Both the position numbers and the translations under genes were made by a program. Below, piece after piece: positions 14,512 to 26,692 of a stretch of 64,000 bases of DNA. The notes below the pieces were generated by a model. That model searched no databases. It saw nothing but the letters and a program-made list of their open reading frames with translations, and was not told the origin of the DNA. This DNA comes from Tetradesmus obliquus. Lineage: Eukaryota; Chlorophyta; Chlorophyceae; Sphaeropleales; Scenedesmaceae. Where the stretch lies: positions 620,001-684,000 of the forward strand of contig CP126199.1 of the NCBI GenBank assembly GCA_030272155.1, given 5' to 3'. The first letter of the stretch is position 1; each line of letters begins with the position of its first letter.

Positions 14512-15513
14512 ACCTGGCAAGGCCTCTGGCACAGCAGCTCCAGCAGCGGCCGTGCTGTCCCCAACCACCTGCTGCTGCTGTTCAGGGCCAGGCAGCTGCT
14601 TGCCGGGCTGGAAGACCAAGATGGGCGGCTGCTGCGGGTAGCTGTCTGGCAGCAGCAGCTTCAGGCGCTTCCAAGGCCCACCACTGCTGCTGCCCTCTGC
14701 ATCATTAGCTGCAGCAGCTGCGCTGCTGGTGCCTTCGCCAGCTGCTGCGGCTGTTGGCCCTGCACAGCACTCCATGCACACTGCTACTTGTGCTGATGGA
14801 TCAGCAGCAGCTGCGGCTGTGCCGGCCTCGCTAGCAGTGCCTGAACTGCCTGGCAGCAGCCACAGCCGTACAGTGCCGTGCATTGCTGCCTCCACCTGCC
14901 TGCACTCCTGCTCTGCCTCTTCCCTGCGGCGCTTGGCATGCCGAGCCCTGCTGGAGCCAGCATCTCCTCCGTCAGCTTCCTGCTGCTGCTGCTGTTGTGC
15001 GTCTCCAGCTGCCGCGTCATCCATCTGCAGACCGCCCGCTGGCGCCTGATCACCCTCATCCTCCTGCTTGATCATAGCACCCTCGCCTGCTGCTGGCAGC
15101 CGGTAGCCCTCAGGCAGCCGCACGCGGATGGTCCTGCTCTCAATGGGCAGCGCCTGCCAATCGCCCTCGCCAGCCAGTTGCACCTCCACTGTTGCTGCTG
15201 AGCTGTCAGAGGCCTCTGCAGCGCCCTCGCCTGCCTCAGCAGCTGCTGCTGCAGCCGCCGCGGCGTAGTCCGCTGCTGATGGCACCGGGCCCATCATTGC
15301 AGAGCGCGGCCGCCACGCAAGTGCAAGCGCCTGCTGCTGGCTCGCTGCCTTGAGCTGCGCCTGAGTGGCAGTGGCAAGGGCAAGCCGCAGCTTACCTAAT
15401 GCTGTGTCAGCAGCAGCGCCAAGTGCACCAGCAGCAGCTGGCCCCAGCTGTTGCCCAGCTGGCGCAGCAGCCTCGGCGCCGGCGCGGCCTGCTGCTGGCG
15501 GCGCAGATGCACC

Positions 15514-15548
<35 letters not shown>

Positions 15549-17022
15549 GCCCTGCTGCACCAGGTGCTGCTGCTGTCACTGCTGCCGCCGTCTTGCCAGA
15601 AACATCGCCCGAACGCACCTCTGGCAGCACTGCTGCAGGCGGCAGGTCAGGCTTGATCAGCTGCACAGATGCGGCCCCTGCTGTGCCGATAGGCGGCGTG
15701 GCTGCTGCTGCAGCAGCAGCGCCAGGTGCAGGGGATGGCGTGGGGCCTCCTCCCAATGGGCTGGGTGCTGGTGGTGGCCGTGACACCACTTCCTCTGGCG
15801 TTGCAGCTGCTCCCATACCATAGCCCTGCCCAGGCACAGCGCCTTGCGCTGCTATCTGGTACTGCTGCTGCTGCTGGTGATGGGCATGCGGCTGCTGCTG
15901 CTGCTGGCCGGGTGCCTGGCCGGGTGCTGCTGTTGCGCCTGGGCGTGTGACCATGGCTGCCATGCCTGGCCGCTTGGTGCGGATCTGGTTGAGCTGTGAG
16001 ACCATCATCTCGCAGGACTTCTTCATGCTGAAGAGGTGGCTCAGGGAGTCCAGCGTGATGGCAGGCGCGGCCTCCAGGCTCAGCGGCCGCGGCGCGTTCA
16101 GCATCTGCAGCAGCTGCGGCAGCAGGGACCAGCAGAAGATGCCAGCCAGCAAGGCAGTGACAACAGCAACATCAGCTGCACGTGCGTGGAATACAACAGA
16201 CAGGGCAAACGCACTGTGTGTCACTCCACATGGCCAGCTAGACCACCACCTCCCTCAATGAATATAGTACACAGCACAGGGGCTGGCAGCCACTGCACGC
16301 CACTATGCCGCTGCCAGCAGCATAGTTACACCACACAGACTGTAGCCCCTGCCTGCCCCTGGCCGCTCCTGCCCCTTCCCGCCGACTCAACACCCTCCGT
16401 GCCCATTCCAGCCCCTGCGCACTCACGTCTGCCGTCTTGCGCTGGTAAGTGTGGATGCGGTCCTTGTTCTGGTTGGTCAGCCGCTGGCTGCTCAGCAGCT
16501 GGTGCAGGTCGTGCAGGTCCTTGGCATACTTGCTGCGCAGCTCATCAAGCTGTGCATAGTAGCGCAGCGTGCGCGAGCGCGGCGACAGCGGCGCAATCTG
16601 CGCAATAAGGTTGGCCTTGGCAGCAGCAGCAGCGGCAGCAGCAGCATCCATGCCCGGCTTCTGTCCTGGCACAGCGCCGGCAGCAGCAGCAGCAGTGTTG
16701 GGATTGGCGGCTGTTGATGCTGCTGTGGCGCTGCCGCCTTGGGAGGGAGGGCCCATGCCTGGCACTTGCTGCTGCTGCTGCTGGTGGTGCAACTGCTGCT
16801 GCTGCTGCTGTTGATGCTGCAGTTGCTGCTGCTGCTGCTGCTGCTGCATGGCATGTTGCTGCTGCTGGCTCTGCTGCTGCGGCATAGGCGCCCTGAATGC
16901 GTTCTGGCTGTGGATCTGCGCTGCTGCAGCAGCAGCTGCGATGGCGCCGGCATTGGCAGCAGCAGAGCCTGAGGAGGGCCCAGCAGAGGCAGGGCCAGCA
17001 CCACCCATTGACGACACCCTGG

Positions 17023-17057
<35 letters not shown>

Positions 17058-17484
17058 ACCTGCTGCTGTGCCGCTGTCATACCGACCTGCATCTGCCCCA
17101 TCTGCTGCTGCATGGGCTGCTGCTGCTGCTGCTGCTGGGGCTGCATGCCGGGCTGCTGCTGCTGCATTCCAACAAAACCACCCATGGCAGCGTAGCCAGC
17201 CATACCCTGCTGCTGGGCTTGCTGCTGCTGCTGCTGCTGCTGCTGCACTTGCTGTCGCTGTTGCTGCTGCTGCTGTTGCTGCTGCTGCCCCATTATGGTG
17301 CCAGTTGCTGGCACGCTTTGAACCGCCACATACCCGGCACCTGGCACGGGCACCTGCACCTGCTGCGGCTGCATGTACATCATCTGCTGCTGCGGCTGCT
17401 GTTGCTGCATAGGCTGCACCTGCTGTATGCCTGGCTGCTGCTGCTGTTGCATTGGCTGCATGCCCGCTTGCTGCTGCATGTACA

Positions 17485-17524
<40 letters not shown>

Positions 17525-19617
17525 CTGCAGCTGGCTCAGGTTCATCTGCTGCCCCATCATCTGTTGCCCTGCAACCATGCCCCCCTGCGCCAGCAAGCAA
17601 CGTGATGACAAGAAACTGTTCAGAGCATAAAACCACAGTGGGAGCACGTGTGATCTTCCACGGCAGGTGAGCTGTGCTTTACAGACCGCGCACACATACA
17701 GGCAGCAGGACACTTTCCACATAGCAGGGTGTTTCCACTGGCTTCGTGTCAAGCACAAAGCAGCAGGCATTGCTGCCGAGCGCCAAAACATGGATATGCA
17801 CACACTACATGACGCTGTGCTGGGTTGCTGTGACTCACCATCTGCTGGTTCACAGCGTACTGCGGCTGCTGCTGCTGCTGCTGGCCAGGCATGGGGCCCG
17901 ATGCATTCGCCTGCAGCAGCGCAGTGAAGCCGCCACTTGCAGGACCCATCTGCTGCTGCTGCGGCTGCTGCTGCGGCACTTGCTGCTGCGGTTGCTGCAT
18001 CGCCCGATACCCTGCCTGCTGCTGTACTTGCGCCTGCATCTGCATCTGCTGCTGCTGCATCTGCTGCTGCTGAGGCAGCTGCAGCTGCTGCTGCTGCTGC
18101 CCTGCCTGCTGTGCTGGTGCAGCCTGCTGCTGCCCTGGCTGCTGTGAGGGCTCCACCAGTATGTTGAGGAAGTCCCGGAAGCTGGGGTCGTTGCTAACAC
18201 TCTCCTGGTGGTTGATGCCGGCGCCAGCCATTGCAGGTGCAGCAGCCGGCAGGCCGGCGCCGCCAGCAGCAGGCATGGCCTGGAACATCACCTGGCGGCA
18301 GCAGCAGCAGCAGGTGAGTCGGGACCGCCACACAGCCGGTCAACAATGTGACGTGCTTCAACTGCCAGGGAAGTGCATGACTGCCACTGCCAGTGTGTGT
18401 GCACTACGTAGTGGTATACCAGCATGCCACGGCGTCGCTGCCAAGTGCATGCTGCAGGCTGCTCCGCTATATGTAAGGCTGCTACATGGGAGCCTGCTGT
18501 ATGCGAGCAGAGACACACACGCTGCCAGGCAGCACGGGACCACTGTACACATGTGCTGTGCTCACCTGCTGTTGCGCCTGCTGTTGCTGCTGCTGGGCTG
18601 GCTGCATCTGCTGTGGCTGCATCTGCTGCTGCTGCATGTGTGGTTGCATCATCATGGCCTGCTGCTGCTGTTGCTGCTGCATCTGTTGCTGCTGCTGCTG
18701 CGCCTGAGGCTGCTGCATCTGCTGCATAGGCCTGCTCTGCACCATGCCGGCTGCTGCATTGTACATCCCTGTCTGTGCTTGCGGCTGGTACTGCGCTGTT
18801 GGCTGCACTGGCACCATCTGGGGGTACTGTGCAGCCATGCTGTACTGAGCCATGCCTGCAGTGCAGCCATATATGTGTTGTGCATATATGTGTTGTTCAA
18901 ACAATCGAGGTTCCATAGGTGCGGATGTGTCCAAGCAGGGAGCACCAGAAACGCAAGGCACACAATACAGGGCAAGACTGGTGTCACAGTTGGGCACTAA
19001 ATAGCTGCTGCTGCTGCCGCCGCTGCAACACCTTGTACACATTAGCAAGTGTTCAGTGTCCAAACTGTATCTGCTGCAGCAGACGATTAGTTGGGCGCCC
19101 AGCGGCATACGCACATCACAATTGCACTTTTGCATCAGTGAGAATGGCGCCACGCACCTTGCATGCCAGGTTGCTGCATGCCTATGGCTTGCGGCTGCTG
19201 CATCTGCGGCTGCATTAGCTGCTGCTGCTGCAGCTGCATCCCTTGCACTTGCTGCTGCTGCTGTTGCACTTGTTGTTGCTGCTGCTGCTGCTGCTGCCGC
19301 TGTGAGGATGACTGCACCAGCTTGTTGACCATGTCGTTTGCAATCTGCTCATACTTGGCCTGCAGGACAGCAAGACACAGGCAGCCCGTGAGCCAGCAGT
19401 TCGACACTCGGCCATTCTCGTGCACTGCAAAGTGGAACACCCGCTGAAATGCTGCACCGCACCAAGCGTGCAGGAGGCCTGAACAGCACACCTATATCTG
19501 CAACCTGCATATGGACGTCTGCTAGGGCTCTGATGCTGTGCCAATCTGGCTGCCATGGTTCAGTAGATCCAAGCATGCAGCCATGCCCACACCTGCACAG
19601 CACAGTATATCATCGGC

Positions 19618-19660
<43 letters not shown>

Positions 19661-19839
19661 ACCATGTTGTTGTTGGCCTGCTTCAGCGCCGTCATCTCAA
19701 TGTTGGCCGCATACTTCTGCACGTCGTCCAGGCTCCTGCCTGACGCAATCGCAGCGCTTTGTATGCCTTGGAAGATCTTGTTCAGCATGGTGGTGCGCGT
19801 GTCCTTGGTGAACGGCACGCCCTGCACCTGCTGCTGCAT
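14344..19839 (-). CDS. MED15: Mediator complex subunit 15 (KIX domain, Gln-rich)
   Basis: Tail-module subunit of Mediator, linking activators to RNA polymerase II. Six exons (transcript order): 19663-19839, 19158-19359, 18566-18855, 17839-18291, 16427-17584, 14344-16113. All phases close, giving 1,349 aa. Residues about 8-80 form a KIX-like three-helix domain: TRTTMLNKIFQGIQ, SLDDVQKYAANIEMTALKQA and, after an intron, AKYEQIANDMVNKLVQ. A very long Gln-rich central region with Met/Gln repeats follows, then a segment with charged helices (KYAKDLHDLHQLLSSQRLT). The C-terminal MED15-type region includes WKRLKLLLPDSYPQQPPILVF-like sequence (split here: WKRLKLLLPDSY, PPILVF) and VADLHGVAKHWCQAVG. 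Start Met is in ACCATG context. The Gln tracts are CAG runs, so their lengths may vary between strains. Confidence 0.85.
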
Positions 19840-20939
19840 GGTGGCGTGTTGTTGCTGCTGGTGTTACTGCTGTCCTGCAAGAGGCTGCGCACTGCTGGGC
19901 TGCAGCTGCAGTGGATCGAAGTTGAAATAGCAGGAACTGCAGAGGCGGAATATCTGTCCTGCAGCAGCTGCCATGTGGCCAGGTGCTGGCCCCGCTGCTC
20001 AAGTGCCTTGCGGCTTGCAGGAAGTCCTCAGCAGGCCACGACCTGATTCAAAGGCAATCACCACATTGAAAACAGCGTGCTAAACATGAGTTACGTAAGG
20101 TAGGCAGAAGGTTAAGGCATCTGTGCTGCTGCAGGTGAGCACCAGGCCTGTTGCTGCTGTGCTGAGTACCTATGCACGATATGTGCACCACATGAGCAGC
20201 TGTGACGCTTTTACTGTGCAAGAGTTCCACGTAAACGACAGCTGGTAGGCTTGCAGGAGGTCAGACTCCTCAAATCAATCAAGGAGCAGAGCAGTTCAGT
20301 TGCACCTGCAGGCCTCTGCTGGCTCACCTGTCAGACAAGGCAGGCCAGCCTGTGGCTGCAGTATCACAAACGTGTGCTTCGGCAGATCTTTTCCGAAGCT
20401 GAAAGATGGCACTATCGCCCAGGATCAGAGTGTTCAAAAGCAGTTCGATGCGCACAAGTTGAACGACAACGAATCGTCCCAACTCAGCTGTTCATGAATC
20501 AGATATTGGCTTGATAACGAAGCTTTCTAGTCACCGAAGCCGCGTTATAGCCTATGTAACAGCCGGGCTTCGCAAATGTATAGTTCCTAAATCACCATGG
20601 GCGTGCGCAAGTCGCTACAAATGCAGATAAGCTTTTCTCACAGTTATTGTTGGATTTGAAGTTGTTGCACACGGGTAAAACGGATCCACTGGCCTGCCCT
20701 GCTCCTGCTGCTGCTGCTGGTGCTGCTGGTGCTTTGCTGAACTCCCACAAGTGCATTGCAACATCAGAACCCAGGCACACACATAGCAGTTGATGTTTCA
20801 AAAGTAACGGTCATAGGACGTGCACGAGCCTGTCACCTCACAACTGCCGGCATTGCTACAGCCATCCTCACTGCGGGCTGCAGCCTCGCAGCAAGTGACC
20901 ACCCCTGCTATCGTGATTAAGCCGTCTCGTGCCTGGCCC
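19840..20939. other. Divergent MED15/THG1 upstream region; no gene
   Basis: 5' flanks of two divergent genes. An open frame joined to THG1 runs back to 20820 but has no ATG, so I do not extend THG1. No TATA box or strong repeat is seen. Confidence 0.4.
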
Positions 20940-21261
20940 ATGGCCAACAGCAAGTTTGAGTACGTCAAAGGCTTTGAGCAGGTGAACAAACAAGTCAAAT
21001 CAGGCATCAGGGCAACTTGTGATGGTTGCCAGAAACACAGCCTTGCTGGAAAAGTTTGACTGTGAAAAGCGTCTGCAGTTGCCGATTCTGGTTGTGCTGC
21101 CTCTGCTGCTGCTTCTGCTGCTGTCACTGCACAGGCCACTGACTGGGTGTTGCTGCCCTCCACCTATATTGTGATACGCGTGGATGGCAAAGGCTTCACC
21201 AAGTGAGCAGGCACAGCTAGCGCTGCATGCCATAGGATGCGCGGCCCCAGCAGCAGCAGGA

Positions 21262-21302
<41 letters not shown>

Positions 21303-22928
21303 GAGCAGCAGATACAGGTGCAGCAGAAGATGCAGATGTAGCAGTCGCTGGGCGTTCGATCTACGTCGAACAGTTTTGAGCAAGCACCTTGCTCACGTGC
21401 CATAGCAAGTGCAGCAAGTGCAGCACGCTGCACCACAATGCATCTTGTTTCTGAATATATCACTGAGCATGTCAGCATGTCCCGCTGCTTCCTGCAGGTT
21501 CAGTGATGCACATGGCTTTGAAAAGCCCAACGACAAGCGGGCATTGGACCTCATGAATGAGTGCGCAAAGGTGCGCATCTGAAAGTAGGATAGCTCTGGT
21601 ACTGTGTGGCATGCTGTAATTGTGCTCGCATTGCTGTTGGCGGAGGAGGCACAGCACATGCTGGTTTGCGTGCATAATGTAGCAGGTGGTCAAGCCAAGC
21701 TGTGATTAGGCGAGTAGGTAGTACCTTCTCTCACACCACAGCTGGGCTTGTACACACGCCACATCATGCACGCAAAGCAGCATGTGCTGTGCCTCCAGCA
21801 TTGGTACTGCTGGCATATGTGCCAAGAGCACAGCACCGACCAGCGGCCGCGCCAGCTGCCTTCGTGCTTTAGACGCTGTGCTGTGTTCGATGGGCCATCT
21901 CTGATCAGAGCGCTGTAGGGTGCTATTGCACCACGCACACGGGCACGCAGCAATCACAAATGTTCCATGGCGGTCATGCGGCATGCTGTGCTGCACTTCT
22001 ACATGCTGTGCTGCACTTCTGCTACTGTGTGCAGGCTGTGCTGTGTGAGTCCCGCGGTGTGCTGGGGTACAGAGAAAACGAATAACTTCACGGCAGTCAT
22101 GCTGCATGCTGGGTGTTGCATGCAGGCAGTGCTGCGTGAGTTCCCGGTGCTGCTGGCCTATGGGACGACCAAATCATTCCATGGCAGTCATGCTGCATGC
22201 TGTCTTTTTTTGTGCAGGCAGTGCTGCGCGAGTTCCCGGTGCTGCTAGGCTACGGGGAGTCTGACGAGTTCAGCTTCGTGCTGCACAAGGACGCCACGCT
22301 GTACGGTGCGCAGCAGCCTGCACCACAGCCAGACACAGCAGCCCAACTACATCGCTGCAGTCTTGCTTCTTGTTTTGGCTAGCTGCACAGTGCTGAACAG
22401 ACATCTGATGTCTGCAGCCTTACGGACGAGCACGGCAACATGCTGCCGACATTCAACATGTGTTACTCGTCTGCCAAGTTGGACCAGCTTGTCGCTCATC
22501 TGCATGTTGTGCTGAGGCTGCTGCGCCATATGTTCAACCCCACAGGCCGCCGCGCGTCCAAGATCATCTCCACCATCACCAGCTGCTTCACAGGCAACTA
22601 CGTGCGGCTGTGGCCCCAGTTCCTGCCTGACACGCCACTGCAGTACACGCCCGTGTTTGACGGCCGCGCGGTGTGCTACCCCAGCCTCAAAGTGCTCAGG
22701 GACTACTTGGCCTGGCGCCAGGCAGACACACACATCAACAACCAGGTATGTGCATCTGCAAACGTGAAAGGATTCCAAACGCCGCACGCCAGAGCTGGCG
22801 ACTTGCACAGCACACTGTTGGAGGGACAGCAACAAGCAAAAGTGTGCATTGATCTAGAGCTGTTGACCCGGCCATCTCAGGTTTGCTTCTGCTGTATGGC
22901 GCTGCGCCTGCTGGTGCTGCTGCTCCTG

Positions 22929-22992
<64 letters not shown>

Positions 22993-23874
22993 AGTACAAC
23001 ACTTGCTACTGGTGCCTGGTCAAGGCTGGCAATTCCCCAGCAGAGGCGCAGGCCACCATCAAGGTGCGCGAGAAAGCCGTACTCGTGTTTGTGTGCATGC
23101 CCCTGGCAGCATGTCATGCTCAAGAAGCTGTTGAGCTTGAGTAGGAAGCGTCGGGCCAGCACAAGTAGGAACAGCTGACAGAACAAGCCGCAAGCCGCAA
23201 TGTTGCACGCATACCACCTGCATGAGCTTCGACTGACTGCTCTGCTGTGCTGCTGTGCTGCTGGCCTGCATTGCACTTGTTATCTCACTGTCTTCAACTG
23301 GCCCCAGGGCACTGACACCTCCTTCAAGAATGAGCTGCTGTTCAGCCAGTTTGGCATCAACTACGCACAGCTGCCAGAGCAGTTCCGCAAGGTGAGCAGA
23401 TGCACAGCACACACATAGCTCTGAGGAAGCCAGCAGATAACACGGCCTGTAGTGGCAGTTCCTGTGGCTGGATGACACCAACAGCCTGACGCAGAGGCAA
23501 GTTGGTAGAATGCTGTCCTGATGCTGCAGTCATGGCAGCATACATAATCCTGCAGCTTGCTGTCGCGCAAAGCCATGTGAAGCTTCAAGTGGTAAATCTG
23601 TCGTGCTCCAACCGCTACATGTGCTGCTGCACCTACCTTGGGCTGCAAGCAATGCAGCAGCACACGCCAACACACCACATGATTTCCGTTGCTTTTCTTG
23701 TTGTTGTTGCAGGGCTCAACTGTCTTGAAGCGGCTGGTACGTGCTGTGGTCAAGTACAGGGAGGATGGCACCCCAGTGGAGAGAGACAGGGTGCAGGAGG
23801 TGGTGCTGCACTGCGACATCATCGGGGATGGCTTCTGGCAGGAGCACCAGCAGCTACTGGGCTTGGCAGACTGA
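20940..23874 (+). CDS. THG1: tRNA-His guanylyltransferase
   Basis: Adds G(-1) to the 5' end of tRNA-His by reverse (3'-5') polymerisation, creating the identity element for histidyl-tRNA synthetase. Exons: 20940-20981, 21135-21202, 21498-21570, 22218-22305, 22546-22745, 22995-23063, 23308-23391, 23713-23874. All phases close, 261 aa, the usual single-domain length. Signatures: N-terminal MANSKFEYVKGFE; metal-binding IRVDGKGF and YGESDEFSF, holding the two catalytic aspartates; RRASKIISTITSCFTGNYV; FDGRAVCYPS; HINNQYNTCYW; FKNELLFSQFGINY. The start is the MANSKF Met, as in eukaryotic orthologues. Exon 4 has two decayed upstream copies, and the 3' end of exon 8, including its stop, is duplicated just downstream. 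Confidence 0.95.
22020..22170 (+). repeat. Two decayed copies of THG1 exon 4 start
   Basis: Copies after GTGCAG at 22035 and TGCAG at 22126; the real exon starts at 22218, giving spacings of 91 and 92 bp. The nearer copy encodes AVLREFPVLLAYG, almost exactly the real AVLREFPVLLGYG. The unit also includes intron sequence (GGCAGTCATGCTGCATGCTG). The older copy has lost the frame. Confidence 0.88.
22932..22994 (+). repeat. (CTG)n array ending in the THG1 exon 6 acceptor
   Basis: About 20 CTG units run directly into CTGCAG, the acceptor of exon 6 at 22995. Confidence 0.95.
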
Positions 23875-23879
23875 GCAGT

Positions 23880-23957
23880 GCATGATGCCGCAATGTGGCA
23901 TCATTGGGGGTACAGTCTGGCAGGAGCACCAGCAGCTGCTGGGCCTGGCTGAATGAG
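23880..23957 (+). repeat. Duplicated 3' coding end of THG1 including stop
   Basis: Encodes CGIIGGTVWQEHQQLLGLAE-stop against the real CDIIGDGFWQEHQQLLGLAD-stop, 83 nt downstream. Post-stop sequence GAGCAGTGCA is shared. Several substitutions are synonymous. Confidence 0.9.
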
Positions 23958-25194
23958 CAGTGCAGTGGCGCAGGATAGGCCCACCATACCTATGATGTTT
24001 GTCATGGGCGCGCTGAAAGCAGGTTGCATTTGCGGCTGGCGAGCTGGTTGGCTAGGTGGCTGGCGGGGCAATGCCGCATTGCGGCTGTTGTGCACTGGTG
24101 TATTAACACAACACGCCTCAGGTGAGAGGCCACTGCAGCCGGTGAGGTTTGCAGCTGATGTCTGCGCATGCCACACGCGCAGCAGCATACCACGACTGTA
24201 GGATGCAGGTTCGCCCATCCAAGACAACCATGCCTGCCCCAGACTGCGTTCCACTGCATGTTGTGGGAAGGTGTAGGGTGCTTTACGTGCCCCAAAATCG
24301 AATGGTGACCTTGCACTTTTCACTTGTACTTTATGGTCATGAACATTCTTCAGCCTCAGCCTGACCACTGTGGCCTGCCTTGCACCCCACTGTGACATCA
24401 TGCAGGCTGCTGCTGTAGGCAGCTCCCATGACCTCAACGCAGCATGCCGTCAACCATATGACGCAGCTGCGCACCTACGAGGGTACCTGCGCAGCACCGT
24501 GCATCCAGCCAGCAGCCAAGCACCACCAAGCAAGGCACATAAAGCCATGCTGCGCATACGCCCATGCAGAGGGCGCCCCAAACTGTCAGCCCGACGCATG
24601 TTGCGCTGTTGCCACGCGCTAGATGCTTACCACGCCTTAGGCTTGCATATGATTTGCGCAGTTCAACTGCCTCAGACTGGCCGATGTTTTGCGCTGGCTA
24701 ATGTTGCATCAACAACAGTGGTTTCAACTAAATTGGCGATGCACTTACACAGGTTGTTGAACAGCTGCATTCACCATTGTTTAGCAGATGAGCCACGTGC
24801 ACTGCACCATTGGTGTGCTGCATGACTGACAGGCAGCGGTCGAGACAGTGGCATGCATATATGGCATGGCAGTGCACTGTGATGCTGCCTGTCGTGCTTA
24901 GTTCAATTCTGGCGGCTTGCTGAGAAGTAGCAGCAGCAGCAGCAGTTCTTGCTGTCTGCAGATATTGCAGCAGCACCAAGCATGCTTGCACACGTGCTGC
25001 GGCTCTGTAGTGGCACAGCAAGCACGGCAACTGCAGCGTGCCCTGCATGCATTTTGTACCTTCAACAATAATGTAGCGTGCCTTGTGTTGACCAAACAGC
25101 ATGATGATGGTGTGATTGTTCGCATGCACCACACCAGGTACTGCGACCTCAACATGGTTCTTAAAGAGCAGCTGCGACTGACACTCAAATTGGA
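23958..25194. other. Intergenic; no gene seen
   Basis: Between THG1 and the H2A 3' signal. Frames are short and lack family signatures. Confidence 0.45.
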
Positions 25195-25228
25195 CTTTCC
25201 AGGCAGGTTGGTGGTGTTGAGAAACACC
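25195..25228 (-). terminator. Histone 3' hairpin plus TGGAAAG (H2A)
   Basis: Minus-strand hairpin GGTGTT-TCTC-AACACC at 25213-25228, with TGGAAAG at 25195-25201. Confidence 0.88.
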
Positions 25229-25286
25229 AGTTTGTTGTTGCACTGAGGCAGGTGTGCCTCAAGCTGGGTCAGCAGCAGGTGGCTGC

Positions 25287-25676
25287 TTACTCAGCTGCAG
25301 CCTCGCCCTTCTTGGACTTCTTGGGCAGCAGGTGGGTGTGGATGTTGGGCAGCACACCACCGCTGGCAATGGTCACAGTGCCCAGCAGCTTGCTCAGCTC
25401 CTCATCGTTGCGGATGGCGAGCTGGATGTGGCGGGGGATGATGCGGTTCTTCTTGTTGTCGCGGGCAGCATTGCCTGCCAGCTCCAGCACCTCAGCTGCC
25501 AGGTACTCCAGCACGGCTGCCAGGTACACGGGTGCACCAGCACCGATGCGCTCGGCATACCTGCCCTTCTTCAGGTAGCGGGCCAGACGACCCACAGGGA
25601 ACTGCAGGCCGGCCTTGGAGCTGCGAGACACAGCCTTGCCCTTGGCCTTGCCTGCTGCCTTGCCACGTCCAGACAT
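25287..25676 (-). CDS. Histone H2A
   Basis: Core histone H2A, 129 aa, intronless. Starts [20 protein letters not shown]. The histone fold has [17 protein letters not shown] and the acidic-patch region [17 protein letters not shown], then [21 protein letters not shown]. The C-terminus is [12 protein letters not shown] with no SQ motif, so this is replication-type H2A rather than H2A.X, and it lacks H2A.Z signatures. Divergent from H2B with 295 bp between start codons. TATA sequence GTATATAAA on the minus strand near 25750-25757. Confidence 0.96.
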   Translation of the reverse strand: MSGRGKAAGKAKGKAVSRSSKAGLQFPVGRLARYLKKGRYAERIGAGAPVYLAAVLEYLAAEVLELAGNAARDNKKNRIIPRHIQLAIRNDEELSKLLGTVTIASGGVLPNIHTHLLPKKSKKGEAAAE

Positions 25677-25971
25677 GATTTCTGTTCGTTGTTATGAAAG
25701 AGAAGCGAAGAGTGTTTGAAAGAGGTTGATTTTGCTTCGTTGCACGCTGAGGTTTATATACGCAGCAGCACTCGCTGGCAGTCGAGCGGGCGCTTTTGGT
25801 GAATCGACCTCAGCTCTGAGCTCGACCGGTGAGTTGAGTGCGACCGACTCTTGCCTCACCTCTGCAGCTCGTGAAGCCATATAAAAGGCAAAGCTGTTGT
25901 TGAGGAACACCACAACACGCTTTGCTCTCCACGCATATTCTTTGACCTCGAGTCAACAACCGCAGTTCGAA
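25677..25971. promoter_or_regulatory. Divergent H2A/H2B promoter
   Basis: TATA boxes on each side: GTATATAAA near 25750-25757 (H2A, minus strand) and CATATAAAAG near 25880-25890 (H2B). TCGAGCGGGCG at about 25782-25792 matches the core of the H1 and H3/H4 element (CTGAGCGGGCG). CTCACCTC-TGCAGCTCGTGAAGCCATATAAA resembles the H1 TATA context. Confidence 0.6.
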
Positions 25972-26337
25972 ATGGCACCCAAGGCAGCAGAGAAGGCTCC
26001 GGCCAAGGCCCCAGCCAAGAAGACCACCGACGGCAAGGCCAAGAAGAAGAAGATCAGCAAGGCCGAGACCTACAAAATCTACATCTACAAGGTGCTGAAG
26101 CAGGTGCACCCCGACACCGGTATCTCCTCCAAGGCCATGTCCATCATGAACTCCTTCATCAACGACATCTTCGAGAAGATTGCCGGTGAGGCCAGCAGGC
26201 TGGCTCGCTACAACAAGAAGCCCACCATCACCTCCCGCGAGATTCAGACTGCCGTGCGCCTCATCCTGCCCGGCGAGCTGGCCAAGCACGCCGTGTCTGA
26301 GGGCACCAAGGCCGTGACCAAGTTCACCTCCGCCTAA
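25972..26337 (+). CDS. Histone H2B
   Basis: Core histone H2B, 121 aa, intronless. Lys/Ala/Pro-rich N-tail ([16 protein letters not shown]), then the fold: [60 protein letters not shown]. The end [15 protein letters not shown] keeps the conserved C-terminal Lys region where H2B is ubiquitinated (GTKAVTK). ATG at 25972 follows the H2B TATA by about 90 nt. Confidence 0.97.
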   Translation: MAPKAAEKAPAKAPAKKTTDGKAKKKKISKAETYKIYIYKVLKQVHPDTGISSKAMSIMNSFINDIFEKIAGEASRLARYNKKPTITSREIQTAVRLILPGELAKHAVSEGTKAVTKFTSA

Positions 26338-26479
26338 GCTTGCTCAGCTTGGCTGACTGGCCTTGCCCTGGGGCTGAGCAGTGCAGTGGTCACCAGCAGC
26401 AGCTGGCTCTGCTGCCGATTGGTGCTGCCACTGCTGTTGCTGCCCAGCCCCTGATGCCTGGCTGTCAACAACCCAAAAT

Positions 26480-26513
26480 GGTGTTTTTCAACACCACCAC
26501 GTATACTGGAAAG
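26480..26513 (+). terminator. Histone 3' hairpin plus TGGAAAG (H2B)
   Basis: GGTGTT-TTTC-AACACC at 26480-26495 preceded by CAACCCAAAAT. TGGAAAG at 26507-26513. Confidence 0.9.
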
Positions 26514-26584
26514 GCAATTTTGCTGGCTTTCGTGGGTATCAAATGCATGTTGCTGTGAGCTCGACCAGCACCTCATTAAGGACT

Positions 26585-26692
26585 TGTCATGCATGCTTTT
26601 GTTCAAGCTGGTGATCACCATGCATGTTGTGTGCTACGGCCAGCTCCTGAACTGGAACATGTCATGCATGCTTTTGTTCAACCTGGTGATCA
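26585..26692. repeat. Tandem repeat, period 75 bp
   Basis: A 33-bp block (begins TGTCATGCATGCTTTTGTTC) at 26585-26617 recurs at 26660-26692 with one substitution. Confidence 0.85.

Noticed and set aside
20820..20939. N-terminal extension of THG1
   Set aside because: The upstream in-frame stretch has no ATG, and eukaryotic THG1 proteins begin at MANSKF.
22440..23144. Long frames encoding poly-Leu, poly-Cys or poly-Ala over CTG arrays
   Set aside because: They are shadows of CTG microsatellites in introns and of the Gln/Ala tracts of MED15 and SMG1. True exons are in other frames and show family motifs.
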